Positions 49,053 to 59,825 are shown, counted from the first letter of the stretch. The stretch is 64,000 nucleotides of DNA from Microvirga aerophila (GCF_003332305.1 NZ_QOIO01000006.1:94711-158710), one strand, 5' to 3'. Notes: generated by a model not told the origin, from the letters alone. Translations and numbers: made by a program.

Positions 49053-49068
49053 ATTACGATTTCGTAAT
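49053..49068. promoter_or_regulatory. Perfect 16-bp palindrome, operator candidate
   Basis: ATTACGA-TT-TCGTAAT lies 94 nt upstream of the adaptor start in the divergent region shared with serC. Such palindromes are typical operators of TetR/MarR-type repressors of RND pumps, but no regulator gene is adjacent. Confidence 0.45.
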
Positions 49069-49084
49069 CTGGGTCCGGCGTATC

Positions 49085-49185
49085 CCTTTGCTCTCATGCC
49101 TTGACCGCAGCCGTTGCCTCCGTCATACCGGTCGGCGGGACACCTCTCCCCACCGAGGGGCGCCCATCTGTAAGGATGGATTAAC
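49085..49185 (+). ncRNA. serC leader RNA (candidate for the alphaproteobacterial serC motif)
   Basis: The region upstream of serC holds a GC-rich hairpin around 49138-49165 and a final stem CCATC-TGTAAG-GATGG at about 49166-49181, whose 3' arm covers the AAGGA ribosome site. The known serC motif of alphaproteobacteria stands directly upstream of serC-serA, with its last stem overlapping the ribosome site. That is the arrangement here; assignment is by position and the visible stem, not by a covariance search. Confidence 0.55.
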
Positions 49186-50355
49186 ATGACAAACCTGCCC
49201 GCCGCGCGTCCGCGCGCGCCTTTCTTTTCGTCCGGCCCCTGCGCGAAGCGCCCCGGATGGTCCCTGCAAAACCTGAAGACCGACAGCCTTGGCCGTTCGC
49301 ATCGCGCCAAGCTCGGCAAGGCGCGCTTGAAGCTCGCCATCGACCTCACGCGCGAGGTGCTGGAGGTTCCGGCCGATTATCGCATCGGCATCGTGCCCGC
49401 TTCTGACACCGGCGCGGTCGAGATCGCCTTGTGGTCGATGCTCGGGGCGCGTCCGGTCGACATGCTCGCTTGGGAAAGCTTCGGCGAAGGCTGGGTTACC
49501 GACGTGGTCAAGCAGCTCAAGCTCGACGCCCGAGTCATTACCGCCGGATACGGCGAACTGCCCGACCTTTCGCAGGTCGACACCAAAAACCGCGACGTGG
49601 TCTTCACCTGGAACGGCACCACCTCCGGCGTGCGCGTGCCCAACGCCGACTGGATCGCGGCTGACCGCGAAGGCCTGACCATCTGCGACGCCACCTCGGC
49701 GGCTTTCGCGCAGAAACTCGATTTCGCCAAGCTCGATGTGGTGACGTTCTCCTGGCAGAAGGTGCTGGGCGGCGAGGCCGCGCACGGCATGCTGATCCTG
49801 TCCCCCCGCGCGGTCGAGCGGCTGGAAACGTACAAGCCAGCCTGGCCGCTGCCGAAGATCTTCCGCATGACCAAGGGCGGCAAGCTCATCGAAGGCATCT
49901 TCCAGGGCGAGACCATCAACACCCCGTCGATGCTGGCGGTGGAGGACTACATCGACGCGCTCGAGTGGGCGCAGTCCGTCGGCGGGCAGAAGGGCTTGAT
50001 CGCCAAGGCCGACGCCAACGCCAAGGTTCTCCTCGACTGGGTCGCCAAGACCCCGTGGATCGCGAACCTCGCCAAGGATCCGGGCACCGCCTCCAACACC
50101 AGCGTCTGCCTCGTGGTTGCCGATCCGGATGTGGTCGCCAAGGGCCCCGAAGCCGTGGCGCAGGTGGCCAAGGGCATTACGACAGCGCTGGAAAAGGAGG
50201 GCGTCGCCCTTGATATCGGCGCCTATCGCGATGCGCCTCCCGGCCTTCGCATCTGGTGCGGCGCGACGGTCGAACAATCGGACCTCGAGGCGCTGACGCC
50301 ATGGCTCGACTGGGCCTTCGCGCAGGAAAAGGCGAAGCTCGCGAAAGCGGCTTGA
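49186..50355 (+). CDS. serC: Phosphoserine transaminase
   Basis: PLP enzyme converting 3-phosphohydroxypyruvate to phosphoserine. The 389 residues are of the long alphaproteobacterial type, with [13 protein letters not shown] at the start, the block [20 protein letters not shown] and the PLP lysine in [17 protein letters not shown] (K192). It precedes serA on the same strand, so the first two dedicated serine-synthesis enzymes are together, separated by a REP-like element. Confidence 0.95.
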   Translation: MTNLPAARPRAPFFSSGPCAKRPGWSLQNLKTDSLGRSHRAKLGKARLKLAIDLTREVLEVPADYRIGIVPASDTGAVEIALWSMLGARPVDMLAWESFGEGWVTDVVKQLKLDARVITAGYGELPDLSQVDTKNRDVVFTWNGTTSGVRVPNADWIAADREGLTICDATSAAFAQKLDFAKLDVVTFSWQKVLGGEAAHGMLILSPRAVERLETYKPAWPLPKIFRMTKGGKLIEGIFQGETINTPSMLAVEDYIDALEWAQSVGGQKGLIAKADANAKVLLDWVAKTPWIANLAKDPGTASNTSVCLVVADPDVVAKGPEAVAQVAKGITTALEKEGVALDIGAYRDAPPGLRIWCGATVEQSDLEALTPWLDWAFAQEKAKLAKAA

Positions 50356-50365
50356 TTGCCAAAAT

Positions 50366-50464
50366 GCGTCATCCCGGACGCGGCTCGCCCGCGATCCGGG
50401 ATCTCCTGAACCAGCCAGACTCCCATTACGATCCCGGCTCGCGCTGCGCTTGGCCGGGATGACG
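50366..50464. repeat. REP-like palindromic element between serC and serA
   Basis: CGTCATCCCGGACGCGGCTC at the left end and GCTTGGCCGGGATGACG at the right end form inverted arms (CGTCATCCCGG and CCGGGATGACG), with an inner CGCGATCCGGGATC/GATCCCGGCTCGCG repeat. It fills nearly all of the intergenic gap within the serC-serA pair. Same family as the elements at 25550, 26172 and 52961. Confidence 0.72.
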
Positions 50465-50477
50465 CCAAAGGTGCACC

Positions 50478-52070
50478 ATGCCCGCTCCCCGCGTACTCAT
50501 TTCCGACGCTCTCTCGCCCGCCGCCGTACAGATCTTCAAGGATCGCGGCATCGACGTGGATTTCCAGCCCGATCTCGGCAAGGACAAGGATAAGCTTAGC
50601 CAGATCATCGGCGATTATGACGGCCTCGCCATTCGGTCCGCCACCAAAGTCACGGCCAAGATCCTGGAGAAGGCCACCAACCTGAAGGTGGTCGGCCGCG
50701 CCGGCATCGGCGTCGACAATGTCGAGATCCCCGCCGCGACCGCGAAGGGCATCATCGTCATGAATACACCCTTCGGCAATTCGATCACCACGGCCGAGCA
50801 CGCCATCGCCATGATGTTCGCGCTTGCACGCCAGATCCCACAGGCGGATGCCTCCACGCAGGCCGGCAAGTGGGAGAAGAACCGGTTCATGGGTGTCGAG
50901 TTGACAGCCAAGACCCTGGGCGTCATCGGCTGCGGCAATATCGGGTCGATCGTAGCGGATCGCGGCGTTGGCTTGCGCATGAAGGTCATCGCCTACGACC
51001 CGTTCCTGTCGCCGGAGCGCGCCATTGAGCTTGGTGTCGAAAAGGTCGAGCTCGACGAACTGCTGCGCCGGGCCGACATCATCACGCTTCACGTGCCGAT
51101 GACCGAGAAGACGAAGAACATCCTGTCGGCCGAGAACATCGCCAAAACCAAGAAGGGCGTGCGCATCATCAACTGCGCCCGCGGCGGCCTTGTGGATGAG
51201 CAAGCTTTGCGCGCGGCATTGGACTCAGGCCACGTTGCCGGCGCCGCCTTCGACGTATTCATTGAGGAGCCTGCAACCTCCAACCCGCTCTTCGGCCATC
51301 CGAACGTGGTGTGCACGCCGCATCTGGGTGCTTCGACCTCGGAGGCGCAGGAAAACGTGGCGCTGCAAGTGGCCGAGCAGATGTCTGACTACCTGCTCCA
51401 AGGCGCGATCCAGAACGCCGTGAACTTCCCGTCGATCACCGCCGAGGAGGCTCCGCGCCTTAAGCCCTTCGTGGCGCTCGCCGAAAAGCTCGGCTCGTTC
51501 CTGGGCCAGCTGACGGAAGCGCCGATCAAGGGCATCCGGATCGAGTACGAAGGCGCGGTGTCCCACATGAACACCCGCGCGCTCACCTCGGCGGCGGTGA
51601 CCGGCGTGCTGCGTCCCTTCCTGCAGGACATCAACATGGTGTCGGCCCCCGTGGTCGCCCGCGAGCGCGGCATCACCATCGAGGAAGTAAAGCGCGAAAA
51701 CGCCGCACGGGACTACGAGAGCTTCGTGCGCATCATCGTGGACGCCGAGGACATGCCGCGGCATGCGGGCGGCACCGTGTTCCAGGACGGCAAGCCTCGC
51801 GTCATCGAGATCCGAGACATCGCGGTGGATGCCGAGTTCGCGCCGCACATGATCTATGTGCGCAACGACGACAAGCCCGGCTTCATCGGCCGCTTCGGCA
51901 CGCTGCTGGGCGAATCCGGCGTGAACGTCGCGACCTTCGCGCTCGGGCGCGACAAGCCGGGCGGGGACGCCATCTGCTTCGTGTCGGTCGATCAGCCCGT
52001 GACGGAGGATCTCCTGCGCAAGATCGAGGATATCCCCCAGGTCAAGCGCGCCCGTTCGGTGCGGTTCTAA
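50478..52070 (+). CDS. serA: D-3-phosphoglycerate dehydrogenase
   Basis: First enzyme of serine synthesis. The 530 residues match the long SerA form: an NAD-binding D-hydroxyacid-dehydrogenase domain (TLGVIGCGNIGSIVADRG; catalytic RGG in INCARGGLVDEQAL; CTPHLGAST), an intervening ASB domain and a C-terminal ACT domain (MIYVRNDDKPGFIGRFG) that can bind serine for feedback inhibition. An ATG follows a short spacer after the REP element. purU follows 12 nt after the stop. Confidence 0.96.
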   Translation: MPAPRVLISDALSPAAVQIFKDRGIDVDFQPDLGKDKDKLSQIIGDYDGLAIRSATKVTAKILEKATNLKVVGRAGIGVDNVEIPAATAKGIIVMNTPFGNSITTAEHAIAMMFALARQIPQADASTQAGKWEKNRFMGVELTAKTLGVIGCGNIGSIVADRGVGLRMKVIAYDPFLSPERAIELGVEKVELDELLRRADIITLHVPMTEKTKNILSAENIAKTKKGVRIINCARGGLVDEQALRAALDSGHVAGAAFDVFIEEPATSNPLFGHPNVVCTPHLGASTSEAQENVALQVAEQMSDYLLQGAIQNAVNFPSITAEEAPRLKPFVALAEKLGSFLGQLTEAPIKGIRIEYEGAVSHMNTRALTSAAVTGVLRPFLQDINMVSAPVVARERGITIEEVKRENAARDYESFVRIIVDAEDMPRHAGGTVFQDGKPRVIEIRDIAVDAEFAPHMIYVRNDDKPGFIGRFGTLLGESGVNVATFALGRDKPGGDAICFVSVDQPVTEDLLRKIEDIPQVKRARSVRF

Positions 52071-52082
52071 AAGGAACCAGAC

Positions 52083-52952
52083 ATGTCATCCCTGTCACAG
52101 CGCTTCGTTCTCACGCTCGCATGCGCAAACCGCCCAGGCATCGTCGCCGCCGTGGCAGGGCACCTGTCGAACGCCGGCCTCAATATTCTCGATGCGCAGC
52201 AATACGACGACACGCAGACCGACCGGTTTTTCATGCGCGTCGTCTTCGACCCGGTCTCCGGCGGAGCCGACGTCGAGGAGTTGAAGAGCGGTTTCGCGCC
52301 CGTGGCCGAGCGCTTAGGAATGACCTGGACCCTGCGGGACCCGAGTGAGCCGCGCCGGGTCATGCTCATGGTATCCCGTTTCGACCATTGCCTGGCGGAT
52401 CTGCTCTATCGCTGGCGCATCGGCGAACTTCCCTTCGAGCCTGCTGGCGTCATCGCCAATCATCCAGCCCACACCTATAGCCACGTGGATCTTGGTGGCA
52501 TCCCGTTCCACCATCTGCCGGTCACGCGGGATACCAAGCTCGAACAGGAGGCGAAGGTCTGGGAGGTCATACGGGACTCCAAGGCTGATCTCGTGGTGCT
52601 GGCCCGTTATATGCAGGTTCTGTCCGATGGGCTCGCGGCAAAGCTCGCAGGCCGCTGCATCAACATCCACCACTCGTTCCTGCCCGGCTTCAAGGGCGCC
52701 AAGCCCTACCATCAGGCGCATGTGCGCGGCGTGAAGCTGATCGGCGCGACCGCCCATTACGTAACGTCAGACTTGGACGAGGGCCCGATCATCGCTCAAG
52801 ACGTGGAGCCGATCACCCATCGCGACACGCCAGACGATCTCGTGCGCAAGGGCCGCGACATCGAGCGGCGCGTGTTGGCGCGGGCCGTGCGGCACCATCT
52901 CGAGGACCGGATCCTGCTCAACGGTTCGAAGACGGTGGTATTCGCGGATTAA
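52083..52952 (+). CDS. purU: Formyltetrahydrofolate deformylase
   Basis: Hydrolyses 10-formyl-THF to formate and THF, balancing C1 units. The 289 residues carry an N-terminal ACT domain ([21 protein letters not shown]) and a formyltransferase-like catalytic domain with [43 protein letters not shown] and [17 protein letters not shown] (the conserved His and Asp). An AAAGGAACCAGAC site lies upstream, and the 12-nt gap after serA suggests co-transcription with serine synthesis. Confidence 0.95.
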   Translation: MSSLSQRFVLTLACANRPGIVAAVAGHLSNAGLNILDAQQYDDTQTDRFFMRVVFDPVSGGADVEELKSGFAPVAERLGMTWTLRDPSEPRRVMLMVSRFDHCLADLLYRWRIGELPFEPAGVIANHPAHTYSHVDLGGIPFHHLPVTRDTKLEQEAKVWEVIRDSKADLVVLARYMQVLSDGLAAKLAGRCINIHHSFLPGFKGAKPYHQAHVRGVKLIGATAHYVTSDLDEGPIIAQDVEPITHRDTPDDLVRKGRDIERRVLARAVRHHLEDRILLNGSKTVVFAD

Positions 52953-52960
52953 TCGCGCCC

Positions 52961-53000
52961 CGTCATTCCGGGGCGCTCTGCGAGCCGCCCCGGAATGACG
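52961..53000. repeat. REP-like palindrome downstream of purU
   Basis: CGTCATTCCGGGGCG and CGCCCCGGAATGACG are perfect inverted arms around a 10-nt loop. It lies between the convergent purU and DMT transporter genes and may also serve as a terminator. Confidence 0.7.
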
Positions 53001-53017
53001 AAGCGGGTGGTTTGACG

Positions 53018-53920
53018 TTACTTCCTCTCCGCCAGCCAGATGCCGCCAAGCACGAGCGCCAGGCCGAGCGCGTGATAAGTCGCGAAAGGCTCGCCTAGCA
53101 GGACGACCGCGAGCAGCGCGCCGAAGACCGGGACGAGATTGACGAACAGCCCGGCCCGGGCCGGGCCGATCAGCTCCACGCCGCGAATGAAGAAGATTTG
53201 CGACAGAAGCGAGGGCAGGAGGGCCACATAGAGCAGGACGATCCAGCCCTTGAGGGTTGGCCATTGGGCAGTTCCGTTCGCCATCTCGAAAGCCAACGGT
53301 GGCAGCGACGACAGAAAGGCGATGACCGCCAGCGACGTGAAGAAGACGAGCCCCGACGCCGCCGGGCGGTGCCGCAGGGCTAGCGTATACCCGGCATAGA
53401 ATACGCAGGCGATCAACATCCAGACGTCGCCTATGTTGAGCGCCAGGGTCTTGAGAATCTCCAGGCTGCCCTTCACCGAGACGAGCACCACACCCGCGAT
53501 GGTCACGGTCATTCCGAGGATCTGAAGAGGCAGGATGCGTGTTCGGAAGAATAGGACGGTTCCGAGCAGCACAAGAACCGGGATCGCCCCCTGGAAGATC
53601 GTCAGGTTGACCGCGCTGGTGTGGTGGGCCGCCACATAGAACAAACCGTTGAAGGCGGTAAATCCGAAGACCCCCATCAGGACGAGGGTGAGCCAGCGCT
53701 CTCTCAGGACGTGCCATTCGACCGAGAGCGACCGGGCCGTCAACGGCACCATGACGATCACGACCACCACCCAGCGCAGGGCCGTGAGAACCATGGGAGA
53801 GATTTCGCCGACTGCGAGACGCCCGGCAATCGCGTTGCCGCCCCAGAAAAGGGCCGTCAGGCTGAGCAGAAGGTAAGCCTGTCCGAACAGCCCGACCCAG
53901 AGGGAATGCAGGATTTTCAT
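53018..53920 (-). CDS. DMT/EamA family transporter
   Basis: A 300-residue inner-membrane protein with ten hydrophobic segments in two EamA repeats (for example AYLLLSLTALFWGGNAIAGRLAVG in the first and ARAGLFVNLVPVFGALLAVVLLGEPF in the second). The family exports metabolites; the substrate is unknown. The frame is open to 54043, but the ATG at 53920 begins at the first membrane segment. Divergent from the amidotransferase gene. Confidence 0.87.
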   Translation of the reverse strand: MKILHSLWVGLFGQAYLLLSLTALFWGGNAIAGRLAVGEISPMVLTALRWVVVVIVMVPLTARSLSVEWHVLRERWLTLVLMGVFGFTAFNGLFYVAAHHTSAVNLTIFQGAIPVLVLLGTVLFFRTRILPLQILGMTVTIAGVVLVSVKGSLEILKTLALNIGDVWMLIACVFYAGYTLALRHRPAASGLVFFTSLAVIAFLSSLPPLAFEMANGTAQWPTLKGWIVLLYVALLPSLLSQIFFIRGVELIGPARAGLFVNLVPVFGALLAVVLLGEPFATYHALGLALVLGGIWLAERK

Positions 53921-53997
53921 AGGGCGCAAGACCTCGGAGCGCTTGCTGCGGCGCGCCATTCCGTTAAACCGGCGCCGAGTGGAGGCGTGGAAAGCAT

Positions 53998-54861
53998 ATG
54001 GGCTTAAGGTTTCTGGTCGTCGAGGGCAATACGCGTGGCGCAAGGCAGGCCCACAAGGACGCCTATGGACTCATGCCGTCCGAGTCCTATGCGGCCGTGC
54101 TTCAGCACATCGAACCCGACGCCATCTGCGACCTTGCCTTCCCGGCGGACGAAGGCGCTAACCTGCCGGAGGCCTCGGGCCTCGAAGCCTATGACGGGAT
54201 CGTGCTCACCGGCTCGCATCTCAGCATCTACGACCGTACCCCCGACATCCTGCGCCAGATCGACCTCATGCGGGCAGTTTATGCGTCCCGCACCCCATGC
54301 TTCGGGTCATGTTGGGGCATCCAGATCGCGGCCGTGGCGGCGGATGGCGAGGTGCGGCCGAACCCCGTGGGTCGCGAGGTCGGCTTCGCCCGCCGGCTCA
54401 CGCCCACGGATTCCGGCCGCTCGCATCCCCTGCTGGAGGGCCGGCCAGCGGCGTTCGATGCGCCCGCCATCCATCTCGACATGGTAACGGCGCTGCCGGG
54501 CGACTGCACGGTGCTGGCCACGAATGCCGTCTCGGCCGTACAGGCGGCGGAGATCCGCCATGAGGGCGGGGTCTTCTGGGGCGTGCAGTACCATCCGGAA
54601 TTCAGCCTCGGCGAACTCGCGGTGATCTTGGGGCGGCGGACCGAAATTCTGATCAGGGAAGGCTTTTGCAGGACGCCCGAGGACGCGGCGGCCTATGTGG
54701 CCGACCTCGCGGCGCTGCATGAAAGGCCCGACACCTTCGACCTGGCCTGGCGGCACGGGCTCGACGCGGAGGTTCTCGACCCCGTGCGCCGCACCCGTGA
54801 AATCCGCAACTTCGTGGAGCATCGGGTCAAGCGGGAAAAGTCCGCGCGGGGACGGGCCTGA
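53998..54861 (+). CDS. Class I glutamine amidotransferase
   Basis: A 287-residue protein with the full class I catalytic triad visible: the nucleophile in CFGSCWGIQIAA (C105) and VQYHPEFSLG (H199, E201). The core resembles GuaA-type amidotransferase domains, but no synthetase domain is attached and the acceptor is unknown. The C-terminal about 70 residues (RTPEDAAAYVADLAAL...) are an extension seen in stand-alone members. It lies upstream of purA, separated by a terminator. Confidence 0.87.
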   Translation: MGLRFLVVEGNTRGARQAHKDAYGLMPSESYAAVLQHIEPDAICDLAFPADEGANLPEASGLEAYDGIVLTGSHLSIYDRTPDILRQIDLMRAVYASRTPCFGSCWGIQIAAVAADGEVRPNPVGREVGFARRLTPTDSGRSHPLLEGRPAAFDAPAIHLDMVTALPGDCTVLATNAVSAVQAAEIRHEGGVFWGVQYHPEFSLGELAVILGRRTEILIREGFCRTPEDAAAYVADLAALHERPDTFDLAWRHGLDAEVLDPVRRTREIRNFVEHRVKREKSARGRA

Positions 54862-54955
54862 GCGCCATTCTCATGCCAAACTCTTGGTGAGAGTGCGGCT
54901 CTTCAGCCTTGACCTCCGGCGCGTGATCAACCATGAGGGTTTGCAAGGTTTTCCC

Positions 54956-54987
54956 CAACCCTGGCCTTGCGCCGGGGTTTTTTATTG
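54956..54987 (+). terminator. Terminator or attenuator just before purA
   Basis: ACCCTGGC-CTTGC-GCCGGGGT (one G-U pair) followed by TTTTTT, ending 15 nt before the purA start. It could simply end the amidotransferase transcript; its closeness to purA also allows a role as an attenuator. Confidence 0.65.
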
Positions 54988-55001
54988 TGAGGCATTGAGC
55001 A

Positions 55002-56294
<1,293 letters not shown>

Positions 56295-56326
56295 CGGCGC
56301 GGTTTCTCCGCGCCATCCCAAGAGCA

Positions 56327-57532
56327 ATGGCTGATTACTATCCCCTGATTGCCCGAGCCGTCGAAGGCTTGTCCGAAACGTCGCCCGACATGCGGCGCGC
56401 CGTCTACGAGCGCGCCCGCACGGCGCTGATGGAGCAGTTGCGCAATCTCGATCCGCCTTTGTCGGAGGCCGATATCCGTCGGGAGCGCCAGTCGCTCGAT
56501 GCGGCGATCAGCCGGGTCGAGGCCGAGTATGCGCCCGAGCCGGCGGCGTCAACGTCTCCTGCGCCGGCGGACAATCCCGTCCTGCGGGAAAGAGCCCGCC
56601 CGCCTCATGACGATGGGTCGAACGACACAGCCGCCCGCGCCAATGGATCTCGCGAGTTCCTTGACGAAGAAGCTGCCGGCGAACCCGTGAACGCCTACCA
56701 GGAAGCGGCCCCGGCGCGGCCAAGGGTGGAAAGCCGCCCGCATCCTGGAATGCAGAACAACAGGCGCACCAGAACCATTATCCTGGGAGCCGTCCTGGCG
56801 CTCGTGATCGCCGCCATAGCGGCTTTCGCGTTCATCCGGCGCGACAAGCCCGAGGACCTCGCGGCCCAGACCCCGGTTGCCGAGGCTCCGGCGCCGGCTG
56901 CTCCCGATGCGGGCAAGATCAACGAGCGCGTGGGGGGGCAGGCACCCCCGGCGCAGGCCGCCCCGCAGCAAGCTCCGAGACAGGATATCAGCGTTGCCCA
57001 GCGCGCGGTCTTCTATGAGGAAGATCCCACCAATCCGCAGATTCCCAAGGCCCAGGTCGGCCGGGTCGTCTGGCGCCTTGAGGATGTGAACCCCGGCCAG
57101 GGCCAAGCCCTGGAGAAGGCCGTGAGCGCCAACATCGACATCCCCGATGCGGGGCTGAACATGAAGCTGCTGCTCCGGCGCAATCTGGACGCCAGCCTTC
57201 CGGCCTCGCATACGGTGGAGCTCACCTTCACGACCCGCTCCGGCGAAAGCGGCCGCGTGATCCGGGATATCGGGCTGCTGCAGTTCAAGAACGAAGAGGC
57301 CGCGCGGGGCACTCCCATCGCGGGCCTGCCCGTGCCGGTGCGCGAAAACCTGTTCCTCATCGGCCTGTCGAACCTGCCGGGCGACGTGGAGCGCAACACG
57401 GAACTATTCGTTCGCCGCAGCTGGATCGATCTGCCGGTTCGGATGGCCTCGGGCCAGCGCGCTATCTTGAGCTTCGAGAAGGGCGCGTCCGGAGAGCAGA
57501 TTCTGAACAGCGCCTTTAGCCAATGGCAATAA
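56327..57532 (+). CDS. Conserved Rhizobiales membrane protein of unknown function
   Basis: A 401-residue protein with a helical cytoplasmic N-terminus (YYPLIARAVEGLSETSPDMRRAVYERARTALMEQL), a low-complexity linker, one membrane helix at about 160-178 (TIILGAVLALVIAAIAAFAF) and a periplasmic C-terminal domain with beta-rich sequence (HTVELTFTTRSGESGRVIRD, ERNTELFVRRSWIDLPVRM). The ATG at 56327 follows an AAGAGCA site; the frame is open upstream. No enzyme motif seen. Confidence 0.75.
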   Translation: MADYYPLIARAVEGLSETSPDMRRAVYERARTALMEQLRNLDPPLSEADIRRERQSLDAAISRVEAEYAPEPAASTSPAPADNPVLRERARPPHDDGSNDTAARANGSREFLDEEAAGEPVNAYQEAAPARPRVESRPHPGMQNNRRTRTIILGAVLALVIAAIAAFAFIRRDKPEDLAAQTPVAEAPAPAAPDAGKINERVGGQAPPAQAAPQQAPRQDISVAQRAVFYEEDPTNPQIPKAQVGRVVWRLEDVNPGQGQALEKAVSANIDIPDAGLNMKLLLRRNLDASLPASHTVELTFTTRSGESGRVIRDIGLLQFKNEEAARGTPIAGLPVPVRENLFLIGLSNLPGDVERNTELFVRRSWIDLPVRMASGQRAILSFEKGASGEQILNSAFSQWQ

Positions 57533-57564
57533 AAAAAGCCGCGGTGAACCCGCGGCTTTTTCTT
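57531..57564. terminator. Bidirectional terminator before rpoH
   Basis: AAAAAGCCGCGG-TGAA-CCCGCGGCTTTTT: a 9-10 bp stem flanked by A-run and T-run between the convergent membrane-protein and rpoH genes. Confidence 0.85.
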
Positions 57565-57586
57565 CAGTCAGACAACCCTGCCTGGA

Positions 57587-58474
57587 TCAGGCATCCTCTT
57601 CGGCCGAGGTTTCGATCTGGGCCAGGTTCTTCTTGACGGCCTCCTGAATCTTCTCGAAAGCCCGCACCTCGATCTGGCGCACCCGCTCTCGGGAGACGCC
57701 GAACTCGGTCGACAGATCCTCCAGGGTGATCGGGTCGTCGGAAAGGCGGCGAGCCTCGAAGATCCTGCGTTCGCGCGGGTTAAGGACCGTCAGCGCGCTT
57801 CGAAGGGCCGCGAGCCTGTTCTGGCCTTCCTCCTCCTCGACGAGGATCTGCTCCTGGCTCTGGCTGTTGTCGACCAGCCAATCCTGCCATTCGCCTTCAC
57901 CCTCTTCCCGAAGGGGAGCGTTCAGGGACGCATCGCCGCCAAGGCGGCGGTTCATGTCGACCACGTCCTGCTCGGTCACGCCGAGCTGGGTGGCGATCTG
58001 CTTGACCTGATCCGGCCGCAGATCGCCTTCTTCGAACGCCGAAATACGTCCTTTGGCTTTACGCAGGTTAAAGAACAGCTTCTTCTGGTTTGCGGTGGTG
58101 CCCATCTTCACGAGGGACCACGAACGCAGGATGTATTCTTGAATCGCTGCCTTGATCCACCACATGGCATAGGTGGCGAGGCGGAATCCCTTCTCGGGCT
58201 CGAAGCGTTTAACGGCCTGCATGAGGCCGACATTGCCTTCGGACACGACCTCGCTGATCGGCAGTCCATAGCCGCGGTAGCCCATGGCGATCTTGGCGAC
58301 CAGACGCAAATGGGATGTCACGAGTTTGTGAGCGGCTTCACGGTCTCCGTGCTCTCGCCAGCTCTTGGCGAGCATGTACTCCTCATGCGGTTCAAGCATG
58401 GGGAAACGACGGATTTCGTCGAGATAGCGCGAAAGACCCCCTTCATTGGCAAGCACGGGTAGCGCTGCAGCCAT
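57587..58474 (-). CDS. rpoH: Heat-shock sigma factor RpoH (sigma-32)
   Basis: Directs RNA polymerase to heat-shock promoters. The 295 residues contain region 2 (AHKLVTSHLRLVAKIAMGYRGYGLPISEVVSEGNVGLMQAVKRFEPEKGFRLATYAMWWIKAAIQEYILRSW abridged here to its core YAMWWIKAAIQEYI), the RpoH-specific box QKKLFFNLRK and region 4 (LSTEFGVSRERVRQIEVRAF). AAAGGAGGAGAAGG stands before the ATG at 58474. FtsH, which degrades RpoH in other bacteria, is also encoded in the window. Confidence 0.96.
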   Translation of the reverse strand: MAAALPVLANEGGLSRYLDEIRRFPMLEPHEEYMLAKSWREHGDREAAHKLVTSHLRLVAKIAMGYRGYGLPISEVVSEGNVGLMQAVKRFEPEKGFRLATYAMWWIKAAIQEYILRSWSLVKMGTTANQKKLFFNLRKAKGRISAFEEGDLRPDQVKQIATQLGVTEQDVVDMNRRLGGDASLNAPLREEGEGEWQDWLVDNSQSQEQILVEEEEGQNRLAALRSALTVLNPRERRIFEARRLSDDPITLEDLSTEFGVSRERVRQIEVRAFEKIQEAVKKNLAQIETSAEEDA

Positions 58475-58663
58475 AATCCTTCTCCTCCTTTGGCTCCCTC
58501 TCCATGAGGCAAGCCTGAGGCGGCCCCCTCAACCGGCCAGCCGCCTCTTGAACATTATAAGCGGTCCGAACTTATCCGAATAGAGGCGTCCAGGCTTCAA
58601 GACCGGTTCAACGCGCCAGGGGCGCAAGTGTGCCGGTCAACCGACGATTTGCGACGCATTGAC

Positions 58664-59656
58664 TCAGCCGCGCAGGGCCTCGAGAAGCCCGGCCACGTCG
58701 GCCGGAAGCGGGCTTTCGAACTGCAGGAACTCTCCGGTTCTGGGATGCTCGAAGCCGAGTACCGCCGCGTGAAGCGCTTGTCTTCCCAGGGTTTTCAGCG
58801 CTGCCTGTTGGGCTTCGCCCAGCCGATTGGCCTTCGTCTTGAACCCCGAACCATAGACCAGATCACCCAATAGGGGATGACCGATATGGGCCATGTGAAC
58901 CCGGATCTGGTGGGTGCGTCCGGTCTCGAGCTCGCACCGCATGAGGCTCGCTACGGGCTCGCCGGGCGGAAGCGGTTCGATCAATTCATAGTGAGTGATC
59001 GCGTAGCGGCCCCGCTCCGTGGGGACGACGGCGATCTTCTCGCGGTTGTGCAAGCTGCGCGCCAAGGCTGCCTCCACAGTGCCATTGTGCCGTTGCGGCA
59101 CCCCCCACACCAACGCCAGATAGGCTCGCTCCAACGGTCCTGTCCGGCCGTGGTCGGCGAACTGGGCGGCAAGACCCTGGTGGGCGCGGTCGTTCTTGGC
59201 GATGACTAGAAGGCCTGACGTATCCTTGTCGAGGCGGTGCACGATGCCCGGCCTCTTCACTCCACCGATGCCCGACAGGCTCTCGCCGCAATGGGCGATG
59301 AGAGCGTTGACCAGGGTGCCGGACTCGTGCCCGGCGGCGGGATGCACCACCAACCCGGCTGGCTTGTCGATGACGATGAGATCGTCGTCCTCATAGGCGA
59401 TCTGGAGCGCAATGGCTTCGCCCATCGGCTCGGCCGGTGTGGCGGGAGGTACCACGAGCGCGATGCGCGCGCCTGCCGCGACCTTTCCGCTGGGGTCGAG
59501 GGTCGGTACTCCGTTGACGGTCACCTGCCCGTCGCGGATCAGCGCCTGAAGGCGGCTGCGGGACAGGTCGCTCCACAGGCGCGCCATGACTCGATCAAGG
59601 CGCTCCGGCCCTATGCCCTCTTCAAGCGTCCATTCTCGCTGCGTTTCGTCGTTCAC
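58664..59656 (-). CDS. RluA/RluD-family 23S rRNA pseudouridine synthase
   Basis: Pseudouridine synthase with an N-terminal S4 domain (RLDRVMARLWSDLSRSRLQALIRDG, about 15-40) and a catalytic domain with the essential Asp in GIVHRLDKDTSGLLVIAKND, plus ETGRTHQIRVHMAHIGHPLLGD and the RQALHA end. RluD (U1911/1915/1917 of 23S rRNA) is most likely, but substrate specificity cannot be fixed by eye. The frame extends to 59788, overlapping the tRNA gene; the GTG at 59656 (or 59659) is therefore preferred. Confidence 0.9.
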   Translation of the reverse strand: MNDETQREWTLEEGIGPERLDRVMARLWSDLSRSRLQALIRDGQVTVNGVPTLDPSGKVAAGARIALVVPPATPAEPMGEAIALQIAYEDDDLIVIDKPAGLVVHPAAGHESGTLVNALIAHCGESLSGIGGVKRPGIVHRLDKDTSGLLVIAKNDRAHQGLAAQFADHGRTGPLERAYLALVWGVPQRHNGTVEAALARSLHNREKIAVVPTERGRYAITHYELIEPLPPGEPVASLMRCELETGRTHQIRVHMAHIGHPLLGDLVYGSGFKTKANRLGEAQQAALKTLGRQALHAAVLGFEHPRTGEFLQFESPLPADVAGLLEALRG

Positions 59657-59749
59657 CACACCCTCGTTCGTTCGCCTGTCGCATTTTTTCAGCAAAAGGA
59701 CTTGTAGGCTTCCGCAAGGGTGGTTATACGAACGGCCTTCGCCTTGCCA

Positions 59750-59825
59750 GCTCCCTTCGTCTAGCGGTCTAGGACGTCGCCCTCTCACGGCGAAAACAGG
59801 GGTTCGATTCCCCTAGGGAGCGCCA
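59750..59825 (+). tRNA. tRNA-Glu (CTC anticodon)
   Basis: Cloverleaf can be drawn: acceptor GCTCCCT/AGGGAGC, D-arm with CGTCTAGCGGTCTAGGACG, anticodon stem TCGCC/GGCGA with a CTCTCAC loop (anticodon CTC), T-arm CAGGGGTTCGATTCCCCTA, and encoded CCA at 59823-59825. It is the last core gene before the accessory region, and its 3' end is a plausible integration site. Confidence 0.95.
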
